Assembly (NCBI GenBank): GCA_900637705.1 | Contig: LR134390.1 | Coordinates: forward strand, 744,001 to 808,000 | Direction: 5' to 3' | DNA from: Fusobacterium varium | GTDB taxonomy: Bacteria > Fusobacteriota > Fusobacteriia > Fusobacteriales > Fusobacteriaceae | Length of the DNA: 64,000 bases | Part shown: positions 54,707-63,790 of the stretch, in pieces | Position numbering within the stretch: the stretch's first letter is position 1 | Layout of the letters: each line of letters opens with the position of its first letter | The notes under the pieces: model-generated | What the model was told of the DNA's origin: nothing | The model's database searches: none | The model's input: only the letters and a program-made list of their open reading frames with translations | Translations under genes and position numbers: made by a program

Positions 54707-56026
54707 TTAAGCTTTTATAGTTTTATCATTAGATTCCATGAAAGCAAGATATTCATCTTTTGTCATAACAGGTTTGAAATTTTTAAGAATTTCTTTGCCA
54801 GTTTCTGCATTGTTGAATAGAAGATCTACTACTGTAAGAGCCATAGATTTAGCTGGTGCAAGGTAAGCATATTCTTCATCGACAATAGAATAACCTCTAG
54901 TATGAAGAGCTCCTTTTATTCCACCAAACATAGGGTGAAGAGTAGGAATAATATGAGATACATCACCGAAATCAAATGAACCAGTAAAATCACCACCATC
55001 TATAATATCTTCATCTTTAAGACCTATAAAGTGAAGATTTTCTCTTAAAACTTTTTCCATATCATTATGTTTTAAAATAGGAAGATATCCTGGAAGCTCA
55101 GTTATTTCTATTTCAGCTCCGACAGCCATAGCTCCAGCGATAAGAGCTCTATTTACTTTTTTGTTAGCATCAATCATACTATCAATAGTTCTAGCTCTTA
55201 CATATGATTCCATTCTTACATCAGCAGGAACAACATTAACAATATCTCCCCCTTTTGTAATAATTGGATGGAATCTTACTCTATCAGCTTCTTTAAAAGT
55301 TTCTCTTTGAGCATTTACATTATTAATAGCAAGCATAGCTGCATTTAAAGCATTTATGCCTTCGTATGGAGCAGAACCTGCGTGAGCTTCCTTTCCAATA
55401 AACTTAACTTCTTTTCCGATAAATCCATTGCTTTCAGGACCTACAAGTACCTTTTTATCTCCAGTATCAAGTACATGGAACATTATACTCATATCTACAT
55501 CGTCAAAGGCTCCTTTTCTGATAAGTTCTTGTTTTCCACCAAAATATTTGATATGTCCATCAGCTTTTAATTTACTTCTATAAGCAAGTTCGATGAATTC
55601 TTCAGCAGGAGTCGCAATAAAATCTACTTTACCATCAAGTTCTTTGAAAACACCTGACTTGATAAGTCCTACTGCAGCTCCAAGCATACCAGCAATTTGA
55701 ACATTATGCCCACAAGTGTGAGAAGCTCCAATGCTATTGGCATCTGGGTGTTCAGAACAAGAAATTCCATCAAGTTCTCCAAGAATGGCAACTTTAGGTC
55801 CAGATTTGTCTTCATTTATTCTAGCTCTGCATCCTGTGTAAGCTATTTTTTCTTCAACTTCTAATCCAAGCTCATTTTTGAAAAAGTCACTTACAGTTTT
55901 TGTTGTTTCAAATTCTTTATATCCAAATTCAGGATTTGAATATATTTTTCTTCCAGCAGCTATTATTATATCCTTATTTTCTTCAATAGCAGCAACTACT
56001 CTTTCTTTTAATTCATTTTTATTCAT
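54707..56026 (-). CDS. M20 amidohydrolase (AbgB-like)
   Basis: 439 residues. Zinc-site and catalytic motifs: ILGELDGISCSEHPDANS, ASHTCGHNVQIAGMLGAAVG, ATPAEEFIELAYR, FVGKEAHAGSAPYEGINALNA (dimerisation lid) and a late MFGGIKGALHTRGYSI histidine. This resembles AbgB, the p-aminobenzoyl-glutamate hydrolase subunit, or a related aminoacylase. It ends the operon whose first gene encodes an AbgT transporter, consistent with import followed by hydrolysis. Follows the second peptidase gene by 25 bases. Confidence 0.87.
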   Translation of the reverse strand: MNKNELKERVVAAIEENKDIIIAAGRKIYSNPEFGYKEFETTKTVSDFFKNELGLEVEEKIAYTGCRARINEDKSGPKVAILGELDGISCSEHPDANSIGASHTCGHNVQIAGMLGAAVGLIKSGVFKELDGKVDFIATPAEEFIELAYRSKLKADGHIKYFGGKQELIRKGAFDDVDMSIMFHVLDTGDKKVLVGPESNGFIGKEVKFIGKEAHAGSAPYEGINALNAAMLAINNVNAQRETFKEADRVRFHPIITKGGDIVNVVPADVRMESYVRARTIDSMIDANKKVNRALIAGAMAVGAEIEITELPGYLPILKHNDMEKVLRENLHFIGLKDEDIIDGGDFTGSFDFGDVSHIIPTLHPMFGGIKGALHTRGYSIVDEEYAYLAPAKSMALTVVDLLFNNAETGKEILKNFKPVMTKDEYLAFMESNDKTIKA

Positions 56027-56051
56027 AATGACTCTCTTCTCCTCTGAGGCT

Positions 56052-57170
56052 TTATTTTGTAATATATTTCAAAATAGCCTCTGTAGTTTTAAATAAATCA
56101 TCAGTAACAAGATATTCATTAACTGTATGAACATTATACATTCCAACACCAATGATTATAGAATTGAAACCTTCTTTTGCTAGAATATTACTGTCAGATC
56201 CACCACCAATTATTTTTAATTCTGAATCAATACCAATCTCTTCATAAATTTTAGCAAATTCTTTAGCAAATTTCAAATCATCTTTTGGTTTAAGAGCTGG
56301 ATAATCATGACTTTTTTCCATAGTATACTCTCCACCAAATAAGAGTGCAGCATTTTTACAAGCTTCTTCATAATTATTTAACATTTCAATAATTTTTTCT
56401 TCTGAATGACCTCTTAATTCAGCAGTAAATATACAACAATCAGAAACTACATTAGTTGGAAAATCAGAATTGATACTTCCTATATTAGAAGTAGTAAATT
56501 CATCAATACGTCCTATTTTCATATTAGATATAGCATGAGCAGCCATACATATAGCATTAATTCCTTTTTCAGGTTCAATTCCAGCATGAGCTTTTTTTCC
56601 AGTAAATGTAAAAGTAATTCCATATTTACTAGGAGCTGTATGAGCAATAAGTCCAGCTTTACCAGCATTATCAATAACAAGCATATTCATGGCTGGTTTC
56701 ATAGTAGCAGGAACAGAAGACCAATCTATATTTTTAGCACCAAGCATACCAGCTTCTTCACAAGGTGTTAACAGTACAAAAATATCTCTATGCTCTAATT
56801 TATTTTCCTTAATAGTTCTTAGGACTTCAATGATACTAGCTATTCCAGCTTTGTCATCTCCTCCCAAAGTAGTAGTTCCATCAGTTTTTATTATATTGTT
56901 TTCTATTATTGGATTCACACCAAGAGAAGGTTCTATTACATCCATATGAGCAGCTAAAGTTACTCCATTTCCAGCTAAATTACCTTTAAATTTTGCAAAA
57001 ATAACTGGAGCATTTCCACCATAGTTTTTATATCCATTATCTAGATATATTTCGCCATCAAGTTCTTTTAAAAGTTTTATTAAATATTCAGCATATAGTC
57101 CTTCATTATTAGAAGGAGAATGTATTTTTACCATTTCTAAGAAATTTTCTATCATTCTTTCTTTATTCAT
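56052..57170 (-). CDS. M20 peptidase (PepT-like)
   Basis: 372 residues. Metal ligands: LAAHMDVIEP, DGTTTLGGDDKAGIASIIEVL, LLTPCEEAGMLGAKNID, VIDNAGKAG, and the late GGSDSNIL and NVHTVNEYL histidine. This is the PepT/PepT-like aminotripeptidase arrangement. Lies 10 bases after the membrane-protein gene and before the AbgB-like gene, so two different M20 hydrolases serve one importer operon. Confidence 0.87.
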   Translation of the reverse strand: MNKERMIENFLEMVKIHSPSNNEGLYAEYLIKLLKELDGEIYLDNGYKNYGGNAPVIFAKFKGNLAGNGVTLAAHMDVIEPSLGVNPIIENNIIKTDGTTTLGGDDKAGIASIIEVLRTIKENKLEHRDIFVLLTPCEEAGMLGAKNIDWSSVPATMKPAMNMLVIDNAGKAGLIAHTAPSKYGITFTFTGKKAHAGIEPEKGINAICMAAHAISNMKIGRIDEFTTSNIGSINSDFPTNVVSDCCIFTAELRGHSEEKIIEMLNNYEEACKNAALLFGGEYTMEKSHDYPALKPKDDLKFAKEFAKIYEEIGIDSELKIIGGGSDSNILAKEGFNSIIIGVGMYNVHTVNEYLVTDDLFKTTEAILKYITK

Positions 57171-57180
57171 TTTGTTCTCC

Positions 57181-57858
57181 TTATTTTACAGATTTTTTAG
57201 AAAGTTCTTTATCCATTAATTTTTTTGCAAAAGTTATTGTAGAGAATACAGATACCAATGTTACTATAAATGATGGATTTCCTGGAATAAGAGCCACTAA
57301 TTTTGTCATGATAAGAGATATTACTAGAGCAAATATTGCAGTTTTGGGTGACTTTACAGCAAATTGTGCAAAAACTCCTCCAAATAATGCTGGAATAATT
57401 AAACTAAGCATAGTCATAAAAGAAACAGGTAACTTTGACAAAAGAGTTTGTCCAGCAAAAACTGAAAGAAGTAAAAATACTATTCCTATCCAAATAGAAA
57501 CTCCAATACCAATAGTTCCCATAATAGCTCCTTCTTCAGTACCTGATTCATACTCAGCAGCTTCTTGTGAGGCTATTGCAGCAGGTATTCTCATATTAAC
57601 AAGATTTCCTGATAAAAATCCCATATAAAGACCAGCTCTACCAACTATTGGATAATAGCTGATAGGTTCACTGAAATAAAAAGCACCAGAAACAGACATT
57701 TGTGAAATAGCTCCAGCCATTATAGCAGTAATACCAGGATTAAAACCAAAATAAAATGTCATTACTAAAGGTGGAAGTAGAGTTGCTACTAAACCTAAAA
57801 TCATTGTTGATCTACCAATTTTTGTTATACTTTCAATATAGTTATCATAAATACTCAC
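57181..57858 (-). CDS. Membrane protein of the AbgT operon, unknown
   Basis: 225 residues with five or six membrane segments (GLVATLLPPLVMTFYFGFNPG, AIMGTIGIGVSIWIGIVFLLLSVFAG, TLVSVFSTITFAKKL). Unrecognised. It always makes sense with the DUF5058-like protein encoded 23 bases upstream: similar size and glycine-rich helices suggest the two form a heteromeric membrane complex, perhaps a second transport system. Confidence 0.6.
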   Translation of the reverse strand: MSIYDNYIESITKIGRSTMILGLVATLLPPLVMTFYFGFNPGITAIMAGAISQMSVSGAFYFSEPISYYPIVGRAGLYMGFLSGNLVNMRIPAAIASQEAAEYESGTEEGAIMGTIGIGVSIWIGIVFLLLSVFAGQTLLSKLPVSFMTMLSLIIPALFGGVFAQFAVKSPKTAIFALVISLIMTKLVALIPGNPSFIVTLVSVFSTITFAKKLMDKELSKKSVK

Positions 57859-57881
57859 TTAAATTTCCTCCTAATTATTTT

Positions 57882-58589
57882 TTAAAATACTATTGTAGCT
57901 ATTATAGCTCCTCCAAACATTGCAATAGTTAAAGCCCATTCTTTTAACCAACTAAATTTTTCTCCTACTTTTAAGCAAATAACCATTATAATAAGTCCAG
58001 AAATAGCTGATAAAGTAATATCAGGATTAGTTGTAATTTTTAGATAATTTCCTATATTGAAATAAGCAAAAGAACCAAGCATAGCTCCAAGACCTACAGC
58101 AGGAAGAAGAGCTTTTCTTCCACTAGTAAGAAGACCATTTACTTTATCCATTTTATGTGCAAAAAGAAAGACAAATATAATCCAACCCATAGATCCTAAT
58201 GCCATTGCCCAAAGTGCATTTGTGAATACAAGAGGTGTCATATGTGTAGAAAGTTCTGATCCCATAGCTTGAGCACCAAAGTTAGCAGCCATAGCTTCAA
58301 AATTAGAACCTCCAATAACACTAAGTCTAAGAGCAGAAATAGGAGAACCCATTGTGACAAGAAGAGCTAAAAGGCTTCCAACAACCCCAAGAGCAGGTCC
58401 AATACTTGCAATAGCAGCAGTTTTTATTCCTCTATTCATTCGTTCTTTAGGAATTCCCATATCTTTTCCAGCTTGGATAGACTTTTTAATAATTAGAGCA
58501 GATTGGATTAAAACTATTATAATTCCAACTGAGCAAATTAACCATAATACAGAATGGTTGGCATAGATCATGTGATTTAAATTTTCCAT
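57882..58589 (-). CDS. DUF5058-like membrane protein
   Basis: 235 residues from the ATG at 58589 (AAAGGAG box upstream; the longer frame start at 58658 overlaps the AbgT gene without a box). Segments: SVLWLICSVGIIIVLIQSALIIKKSIQAGKDMGIP, IASIGPALGVVGSLLALLVTMGSPISALRLSVIGG and KALLPAVGLGAMLGSFAYFN, shown in parts. Pattern agrees with the uncharacterised DUF5058 family as I know it; molecular function unknown. Second gene of the AbgT operon. Confidence 0.6.
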   Translation of the reverse strand: MENLNHMIYANHSVLWLICSVGIIIVLIQSALIIKKSIQAGKDMGIPKERMNRGIKTAAIASIGPALGVVGSLLALLVTMGSPISALRLSVIGGSNFEAMAANFGAQAMGSELSTHMTPLVFTNALWAMALGSMGWIIFVFLFAHKMDKVNGLLTSGRKALLPAVGLGAMLGSFAYFNIGNYLKITTNPDITLSAISGLIIMVICLKVGEKFSWLKEWALTIAMFGGAIIATIVF

Positions 58590-58638
58590 TTTATCTCCTT
58601 TGTTAATTATATAATATTTTAAATTTTTAGTAATTAAA

Positions 58639-60210
58639 TTATATGAATGTAGAAACACCTAAACCAATAGGTAGTCTTAAAATATACCAAATAATCATAA
58701 GTGTAGTAAGAGTTAAAAGAATAACTATAGAATAAGGAAGAGTTAAGGAAAAAATAGTTCCAAAACCAGCTTCATCTACTTTTTTCCCTGTCTTCTTCTC
58801 TTTTTCAGAATTATATTGAGCCATAAGACCAATGATAACAGTTATTGCTGGATGTAAAGGTGAAATTATATTAGTTGCTGAGTCACCAATTCTATAAGCA
58901 AGTTGTGCATAGGCTGGATTAACTCCAATCATTCCAAATACAGGAACTACCATAGGAGCTAATAATATCCATTTTGTAGATGCAGAAGTCATAAATGGAT
59001 TCATCATAGCAGTAAGAACAATTACTAAAATAAGAAGAAATAAAGGCCCTACATTTGCAGCTTTAATAAGTTCAGCCATTTTTATAGCTATTATCCTAAG
59101 GATATTACTTTTATTTAAAAGATCCATAAATAAAGCACAAGTAAGAAAAGTAACCATTAATGGAGCAGATTTTTTTGCTCCAGCTTGAAGAAGTTTAGAA
59201 ACATCTCTTCCACTAGTTATTTTTTTGATTCCTACTCCATAGCTAACCCCTATGAAAAGAAATAAGAAAAATAAAATAACAACAATAGAGGAAAGTAAAG
59301 GTGATTTTGGCAAAAATCCACCAATAGAATTTCTGAAAAAAGCTCCTGATGGTAGAGTTAAAACAAGCATAATAACTACAAAAGAAAGAAAACCATACAT
59401 TCCAAATTTTAATCCTCTATTTTCTAAATCAGAAAGTTCATATTTTTTTAACATAGAATCATCAGCAACTTCTTCTTCTGGAAAAAGTTTTATTATAAAT
59501 TTTTCAGTGAATATTGTTAGAACAACAGTAAGAACTACTGTAGCAGCAGCCATAAAATAGTAGTTGCATAAAGGATTAATATCTAAATGGAAACCTGCAT
59601 CTACAGCAACTTGTTCAGTTATTCCTGCTACAAGTGCATCTGCACCTGCAACTAAAAGGCTGGCACAATATCCTCCATTACAAGCTGCATATCCAAGCAT
59701 TATTCCAAGAATAGGGCTCCTACCTATTGAAGCAAAAACTACTCCACCTAATGTAAGTGTAAGTATAACTCCAGCATCTGACATAACATTAGCATTTACA
59801 CATGCAAAAATAAATACAGCAGTTATTACACTTTTAGGAGCTTTTAGCAAATATTTTCTCATGACAGAGTCAAAAAATCCAGTTTCTTCAACTACCCCAA
59901 TAGCCATCATCATTATGAGAACAAGTTTTAAAGATGGAAAATTTACATAAGTAGTAGGAAAATCAGAAACAACTTGTCTTAATTTATTAAAAGTAAGTAA
60001 GTTTTCGATTTTTACTACAGTAAGAGATTCAGTTCCTTTTTCCATAAAAGAAGCTTCTACTCCCATTTTTGATAAAATAAGAGATATAATTAAAGTGAAA
60101 ATAGCAAACAATCCAAATAGAATAAATGGATCAGGTAATTTATTTCCTACTCTTTCTACAGTTTTGATAAAAGTTGTCATTTTTGTGCTTTTAACACTTC
60201 CTTGTGTCAT
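58639..60210 (-). CDS. AbgT-family transporter
   Basis: 523 residues with about 11-13 membrane segments: VERVGNKLPDPFILFGLFAIF, MMAIGVVEETGFFDSVM, VNANVMSDAGVILTLTLGG, CNGGYCASLLVAGADALVAGITEQVA, and DSATNIISPLHPAITVIIGLMAQYN, in fragments. Family members import p-aminobenzoyl-glutamate (AbgT) or export sulfa drugs (MtrF). With two M20 hydrolases downstream, uptake of an acylated amino acid or dipeptide is likely. GGGAGGA ribosome site; strong promoter and palindromic operator upstream. Confidence 0.92.
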   Translation of the reverse strand: MTQGSVKSTKMTTFIKTVERVGNKLPDPFILFGLFAIFTLIISLILSKMGVEASFMEKGTESLTVVKIENLLTFNKLRQVVSDFPTTYVNFPSLKLVLIMMMAIGVVEETGFFDSVMRKYLLKAPKSVITAVFIFACVNANVMSDAGVILTLTLGGVVFASIGRSPILGIMLGYAACNGGYCASLLVAGADALVAGITEQVAVDAGFHLDINPLCNYYFMAAATVVLTVVLTIFTEKFIIKLFPEEEVADDSMLKKYELSDLENRGLKFGMYGFLSFVVIMLVLTLPSGAFFRNSIGGFLPKSPLLSSIVVILFFLFLFIGVSYGVGIKKITSGRDVSKLLQAGAKKSAPLMVTFLTCALFMDLLNKSNILRIIAIKMAELIKAANVGPLFLLILVIVLTAMMNPFMTSASTKWILLAPMVVPVFGMIGVNPAYAQLAYRIGDSATNIISPLHPAITVIIGLMAQYNSEKEKKTGKKVDEAGFGTIFSLTLPYSIVILLTLTTLMIIWYILRLPIGLGVSTFI

Positions 60211-60225
60211 AAAATCCTCCCTCAG

Positions 60226-60259
60226 ATATTAAAGACTTGTCTTTAATATGTCTTTAATT
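60226..60259 (-). promoter_or_regulatory. Operator palindrome for the abgT operon
   Basis: Perfect inverted repeat ATATTAAAGAC-TT-GTCTTTAATAT (60226-60249) plus a third copy of the half site GTCTTTAAT at 60251-60259, 12 bases from the previous one. It lies between the -10 element and the ribosome site of the AbgT gene, a position suited to repression or to a leader hairpin. Confidence 0.7.
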
Positions 60260-60273
60260 TTTTAACTAAATAG

Positions 60274-60302
60274 TTTATACAATTTTTTTTAATATTTGTC
60301 AA
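60274..60302 (-). promoter_or_regulatory. Promoter of the abgT operon
   Basis: On the minus strand, consensus TTGACA (60302-60297), a 17-base spacer and TATAAA (60279-60274). The start of transcription falls beside the operator palindrome. Confidence 0.8.
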
Positions 60303-60319
60303 TGTATTTTTTTCAATAA

Positions 60320-60355
60320 AAAAAGTAATTGTTTTTATTAAGAACAATTACTTTC
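60320..60355 (-). terminator. Terminator of the regulator gene
   Basis: Stem AAAGTAATTGTT/AACAATTACTTT with a nine-to-ten-base loop and, on the minus strand, a seven-T run. It separates the regulator transcript from the abgT promoter. Confidence 0.85.
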
Positions 60356-60367
60356 AAATTTATACTT

Positions 60368-61653
60368 TTAAAAATTGAATTTGATTTTTCTTCTAGGTCT
60401 ACCTGCACCAGGAGTATTTTCAAATTCAGCCTCTTCTCCATAACCATTTTCAATGATTTTTTTCAGTATGCGATTGACACTTCTTTCACTAATTTCAAAT
60501 ATTCCAGCAAGTTCTTTGCTAGAGAAAGTATTTTTATTGTATTTTTTTTAATCGATTTTAATTTTTCTAAATAGGTAGAACTGATACCTATCTTTTTAGA
60601 AAGTTCAAAAATATCTTTTGTAACAGAATCGCTATATTGAAGTGTGTTATCTGTTAATAAAGGACCAGAAATATTTTTTCCATCATAGAAGTATATCTCG
60701 TTTTTGCTTTTTAAAAGACTTAATTTTAAAGCTTTTCTTCCATTGACTTCAGCTTGCAGAATAGTTTGCCCTTCACCAATCCCTATTCCTACATAGAAAT
60801 CTTTTTTAGCAGTGTTTTTAATAAGGGAAGTAATTATTTTTAAGCTTTCTTTTTCTAGTAAAAGTCCTTTATTGGCTAAAATATAATATTCTTCATTTCC
60901 AAGAAATTGTATATTCCCTTGAATTTCTTTAGCATATTCTAATAATTGCGTTTCAAAGCTATTTTTATTTTGTAAAGTCTTTTGAGTAAGTTCTGAAATA
61001 TTTTTTTTAATAAGTTTAATTATTTGGACACCAATCCCTGTTTTTTCAAGTTCTTTTATTTTTGCCATGAATTCTAACTTTTTAAATTCTAATTTTATTT
61101 CAGTGTTAGTTGCCTGTAATCTATAAACTGGAACATTGAGTCTTTTTAAATAATAATAAATATATCCAAAAGCTGTAATAACGCAGTCTATTTCTTTTGA
61201 TTTTAATTTTTCAAGATAATTTTTAAGATATTCTTCTTCAGTTTTAGAATATTCATATTCTTGAAGGTAGTAATTTTTTATTTTAATTTCATACTCTTCA
61301 AAAACATCTTTTAACATTTTTTCCTCAATAAGATCTATACCTATTTTTAAATTATCTATGAAGTCATAATCTTTTTGGAGATGTAAAAAAGCTTTGATTA
61401 TTCCCATTTCACCTCTTTTGGTATAAACAATAGCTTTGTTAGAGAGGTCAGTTTTGAGATTAAGAGATGAATAAATTCCAATTCCTGTAAGGTATATTCC
61501 ATCTATATCATTTTCTAAATTTTGAATAAGAGGAATCATTTCCTCAATTTTTTCTTTTGGATATTTAAAAAATTTAACTTCCTTGTATTCAGAAGAAAGA
61601 ATACCATATATTTTCTCAACAGAGTCAGGAGCTCCTATAATAGCTATTTTCAT
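60368..61653 (-). pseudogene. Transcriptional regulator with GGDEF-like and C-terminal HTH domains, frameshifted
   Basis: About 428 residues if repaired. The N-terminal sensor-like region begins MKIAIIGAPDSVEKIYGILS. A GGDEF-like fold of the CdaR type lies near residues 290-335 (VGIGIGEGQTILQAEVNGRKALKLS). The frame as read ends at 60463 with a nonsensical tail, whereas the other frame encodes a clear helix-turn-helix (SSKELAGIFEISERSVNRILKKIIENGYG) and a basic end (GAGRPRRKIKFNF, stop at 60368). Adding one A in the long A run near 60548 joins them. Probable regulator of the adjacent AbgT operon. Confidence 0.72.
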
Positions 61654-61803
61654 TAAAATTACCTCTTTAAAAAATTAAATTGTTGTATAGAGTGAATTAT
61701 ATCATATTTTTAATCAAAATATAATAAAAATGAATATTTCTTAAAATATCATTTAATATTCCACTTGACAAGAATATTTCAAATCATAGATACAAATAAT
61801 AGT

Positions 61804-61832
61804 TTGACATAAAACTAATTTTGTGTTAAATT
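61804..61832 (+). promoter_or_regulatory. Promoter of marR-MATE operon
   Basis: TTGACA at 61804-61809, 17-base spacer, TAAATT at 61827-61832. A second TTGACA at about 61765 may provide another start. Confidence 0.65.
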
Positions 61833-61851
61833 AAAGGATAGGTGATGAAAT

Positions 61852-62286
61852 ATGAAAAATGAAGCTTTTGGAAATTCTTTGTACAGTTATCTGTCCAGAG
61901 CCCACCATAAAAGTAGAATTTTTATGGATGAAGAATTAAGAAAAAAGGGAATAACCGATTTAGGATATTCTCATATAAGGATAATTATAGTGTTATATGT
62001 CTTTAAAACTCTTTCTATGAAAGAAATAACAGAAAAAATATCAAAAGATAAGTCAACTGTGACTATACTTGTAAATAAGTTAGAGAAAAAAGGGTATGTA
62101 AGAAAAAGAGTTTGTTCTGAAGATCGAAGGGTTATGTATTTGGAATTGGAAGAAAAGGCTAAAGAAGTAATAGGAGTTATTTTTGATGTATCACAAATTT
62201 TTCATAAAAAAGTAGAGCAAATACTTGAAAAAGATGAAATAGATACATTGAAAAGGATAATGTCAAAACTTTTAGAAAAATGGTAA
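61852..62286 (+). CDS. MarR-family transcriptional regulator
   Basis: 144 residues: the MarR winged helix is visible in LGYSHIRIIIVLYVFKTLSMKEITEKISKDKSTVTILVNKLEKKGYVRKRVCSEDRRVMYLELEEKA, read in parts, including the DRR-xxxL wing. It precedes the MATE gene by 38 bases and probably represses the pair until a toxic ligand binds. Confidence 0.93.
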   Translation: MKNEAFGNSLYSYLSRAHHKSRIFMDEELRKKGITDLGYSHIRIIIVLYVFKTLSMKEITEKISKDKSTVTILVNKLEKKGYVRKRVCSEDRRVMYLELEEKAKEVIGVIFDVSQIFHKKVEQILEKDEIDTLKRIMSKLLEKW

Positions 62287-62324
62287 AATTTAAAAAGTAA
62301 CAGGAAAGTTTTTAGGAGGAACAA

Positions 62325-63713
62325 ATGAAAAATAAACACCAATTTATGGGAACGGAAAAAATCACAAAGCTTTTAGTACAATTTTCACTTCCAGCTATAA
62401 TAGGAATGCTTGTAAATGCTTTATACAGCATAGTTGATAGAATATATATTGGGAATATAAAAGATGTAGGACACTTTGCAATAGCTGGAGTAGGATTAAC
62501 TTTCCCAGTCACAATTTTTGTATTTGCTTTTGCTGTTTTAATAGGATTAGGAGGAGCAACAAATATATCTTTGAGTCTTGGTAGGAAGCAAAAAGATGAA
62601 GCTGAAAAATATTTAGGAAATGGAATAGGATATGGGATAGTTATTTCATTAATAATAGCAATATTTGTATTATTATATATGGATAAATTAGTTGCAGTAT
62701 TAGGAGGAAGTGAAAATACAAGTAGATATACAAGAGAATATTTGTGGATAGTAGCTTATGGATTTCCAGCTACAATAATTGGATATGTAGCTAATGCTGC
62801 TATTAGGTCAGATGGAAACCCAAAAATGTCAATGGTTACATTATTAATAGGAGCTATAATAAATATTGTACTTGACCCTATTTTTATATTTGGAATGGAT
62901 ATGGGGGTATCAGGGGCAGCATGGGCTACAATTATTTCACAGTATATTTCAGCTGCTTGGACTATCTTTTATTTTAAATCAAGTTTTAGTGGACTTAAGT
63001 TACATTTTAAAAATATGAAACTTCAGTGGGAAAAAATCAAAAATATAATGGCCTTAGGTTCATCACCATTCGCATTGCAGATGGGATCAAGCTTAGTAAA
63101 TTATACCTTTAATAGTACATTGAAAGTATATGGTGGAGATAATTCAATTGGTGCAATGGCAATTATTCAGGCAATAACTATATTTCTTGCTATGCCTATA
63201 TTTGGAATAAACCAAGGAGTTCAGCCGATATTAGGATATAACTATGGAGCAAAGCTTTATTCAAGAGTAAGAGAAGCACTTCGTAAAGCTATACTTGGTG
63301 CTTCTATAATATGCATGATAGATTTTTTGACTATTCAATTTTTATCAAAATATTTTATATTTATATTTACAAGGGAAAAAGCATTGTTAGATATAGCAGC
63401 ATATGGGCTTAGAATAAATACAATTATGTTTCCTATAATAGGATTTCAGATAATATCTTCTGTATATTTTCAGGCAGTAGGAAAGCCTAAATTAAGTCTT
63501 TTTATAAGTCTTTCAAGACAGATAATAGTTTTAATTCCTTGTATAATAATAATGTCTAAAATGTTTGGATTAACTGGAATATGGTTTGCAGCTCCAACTT
63601 CTGATTTTATTGCAACACTGTTAACATTTGTTTTGATAAAAAGGGAAATGAAACAGTTAAAACAGTTACAAATTTTAAGAGAAGAAGAGTTAATATTAGC
63701 AAGTGAAAAATAA
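62325..63713 (+). CDS. MATE-family multidrug efflux protein
   Basis: 462 residues, 12 membrane segments: TEKITKLLVQFSLPAIIGMLVNALYSIVDRIYIGN, GLGGATNISLSLGRKQKDEAEKYLGNG and GINQGVQPILGYNYGAKLYSRVREALRKA, in fragments, are typical of NorM/DinF/MepA-type exporters. Sodium- or proton-driven efflux of cationic compounds. Operon with marR upstream; TAGGAGG ribosome site. Confidence 0.93.
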   Translation: MKNKHQFMGTEKITKLLVQFSLPAIIGMLVNALYSIVDRIYIGNIKDVGHFAIAGVGLTFPVTIFVFAFAVLIGLGGATNISLSLGRKQKDEAEKYLGNGIGYGIVISLIIAIFVLLYMDKLVAVLGGSENTSRYTREYLWIVAYGFPATIIGYVANAAIRSDGNPKMSMVTLLIGAIINIVLDPIFIFGMDMGVSGAAWATIISQYISAAWTIFYFKSSFSGLKLHFKNMKLQWEKIKNIMALGSSPFALQMGSSLVNYTFNSTLKVYGGDNSIGAMAIIQAITIFLAMPIFGINQGVQPILGYNYGAKLYSRVREALRKAILGASIICMIDFLTIQFLSKYFIFIFTREKALLDIAAYGLRINTIMFPIIGFQIISSVYFQAVGKPKLSLFISLSRQIIVLIPCIIIMSKMFGLTGIWFAAPTSDFIATLLTFVLIKREMKQLKQLQILREEELILASEK

Positions 63714-63790
63714 AAGGGAAATAGAGATTGAAATAATTTTAAAAAAGTACTAAAATATAGATACTAAAACTGCATAAGGGGTTGTTATTG

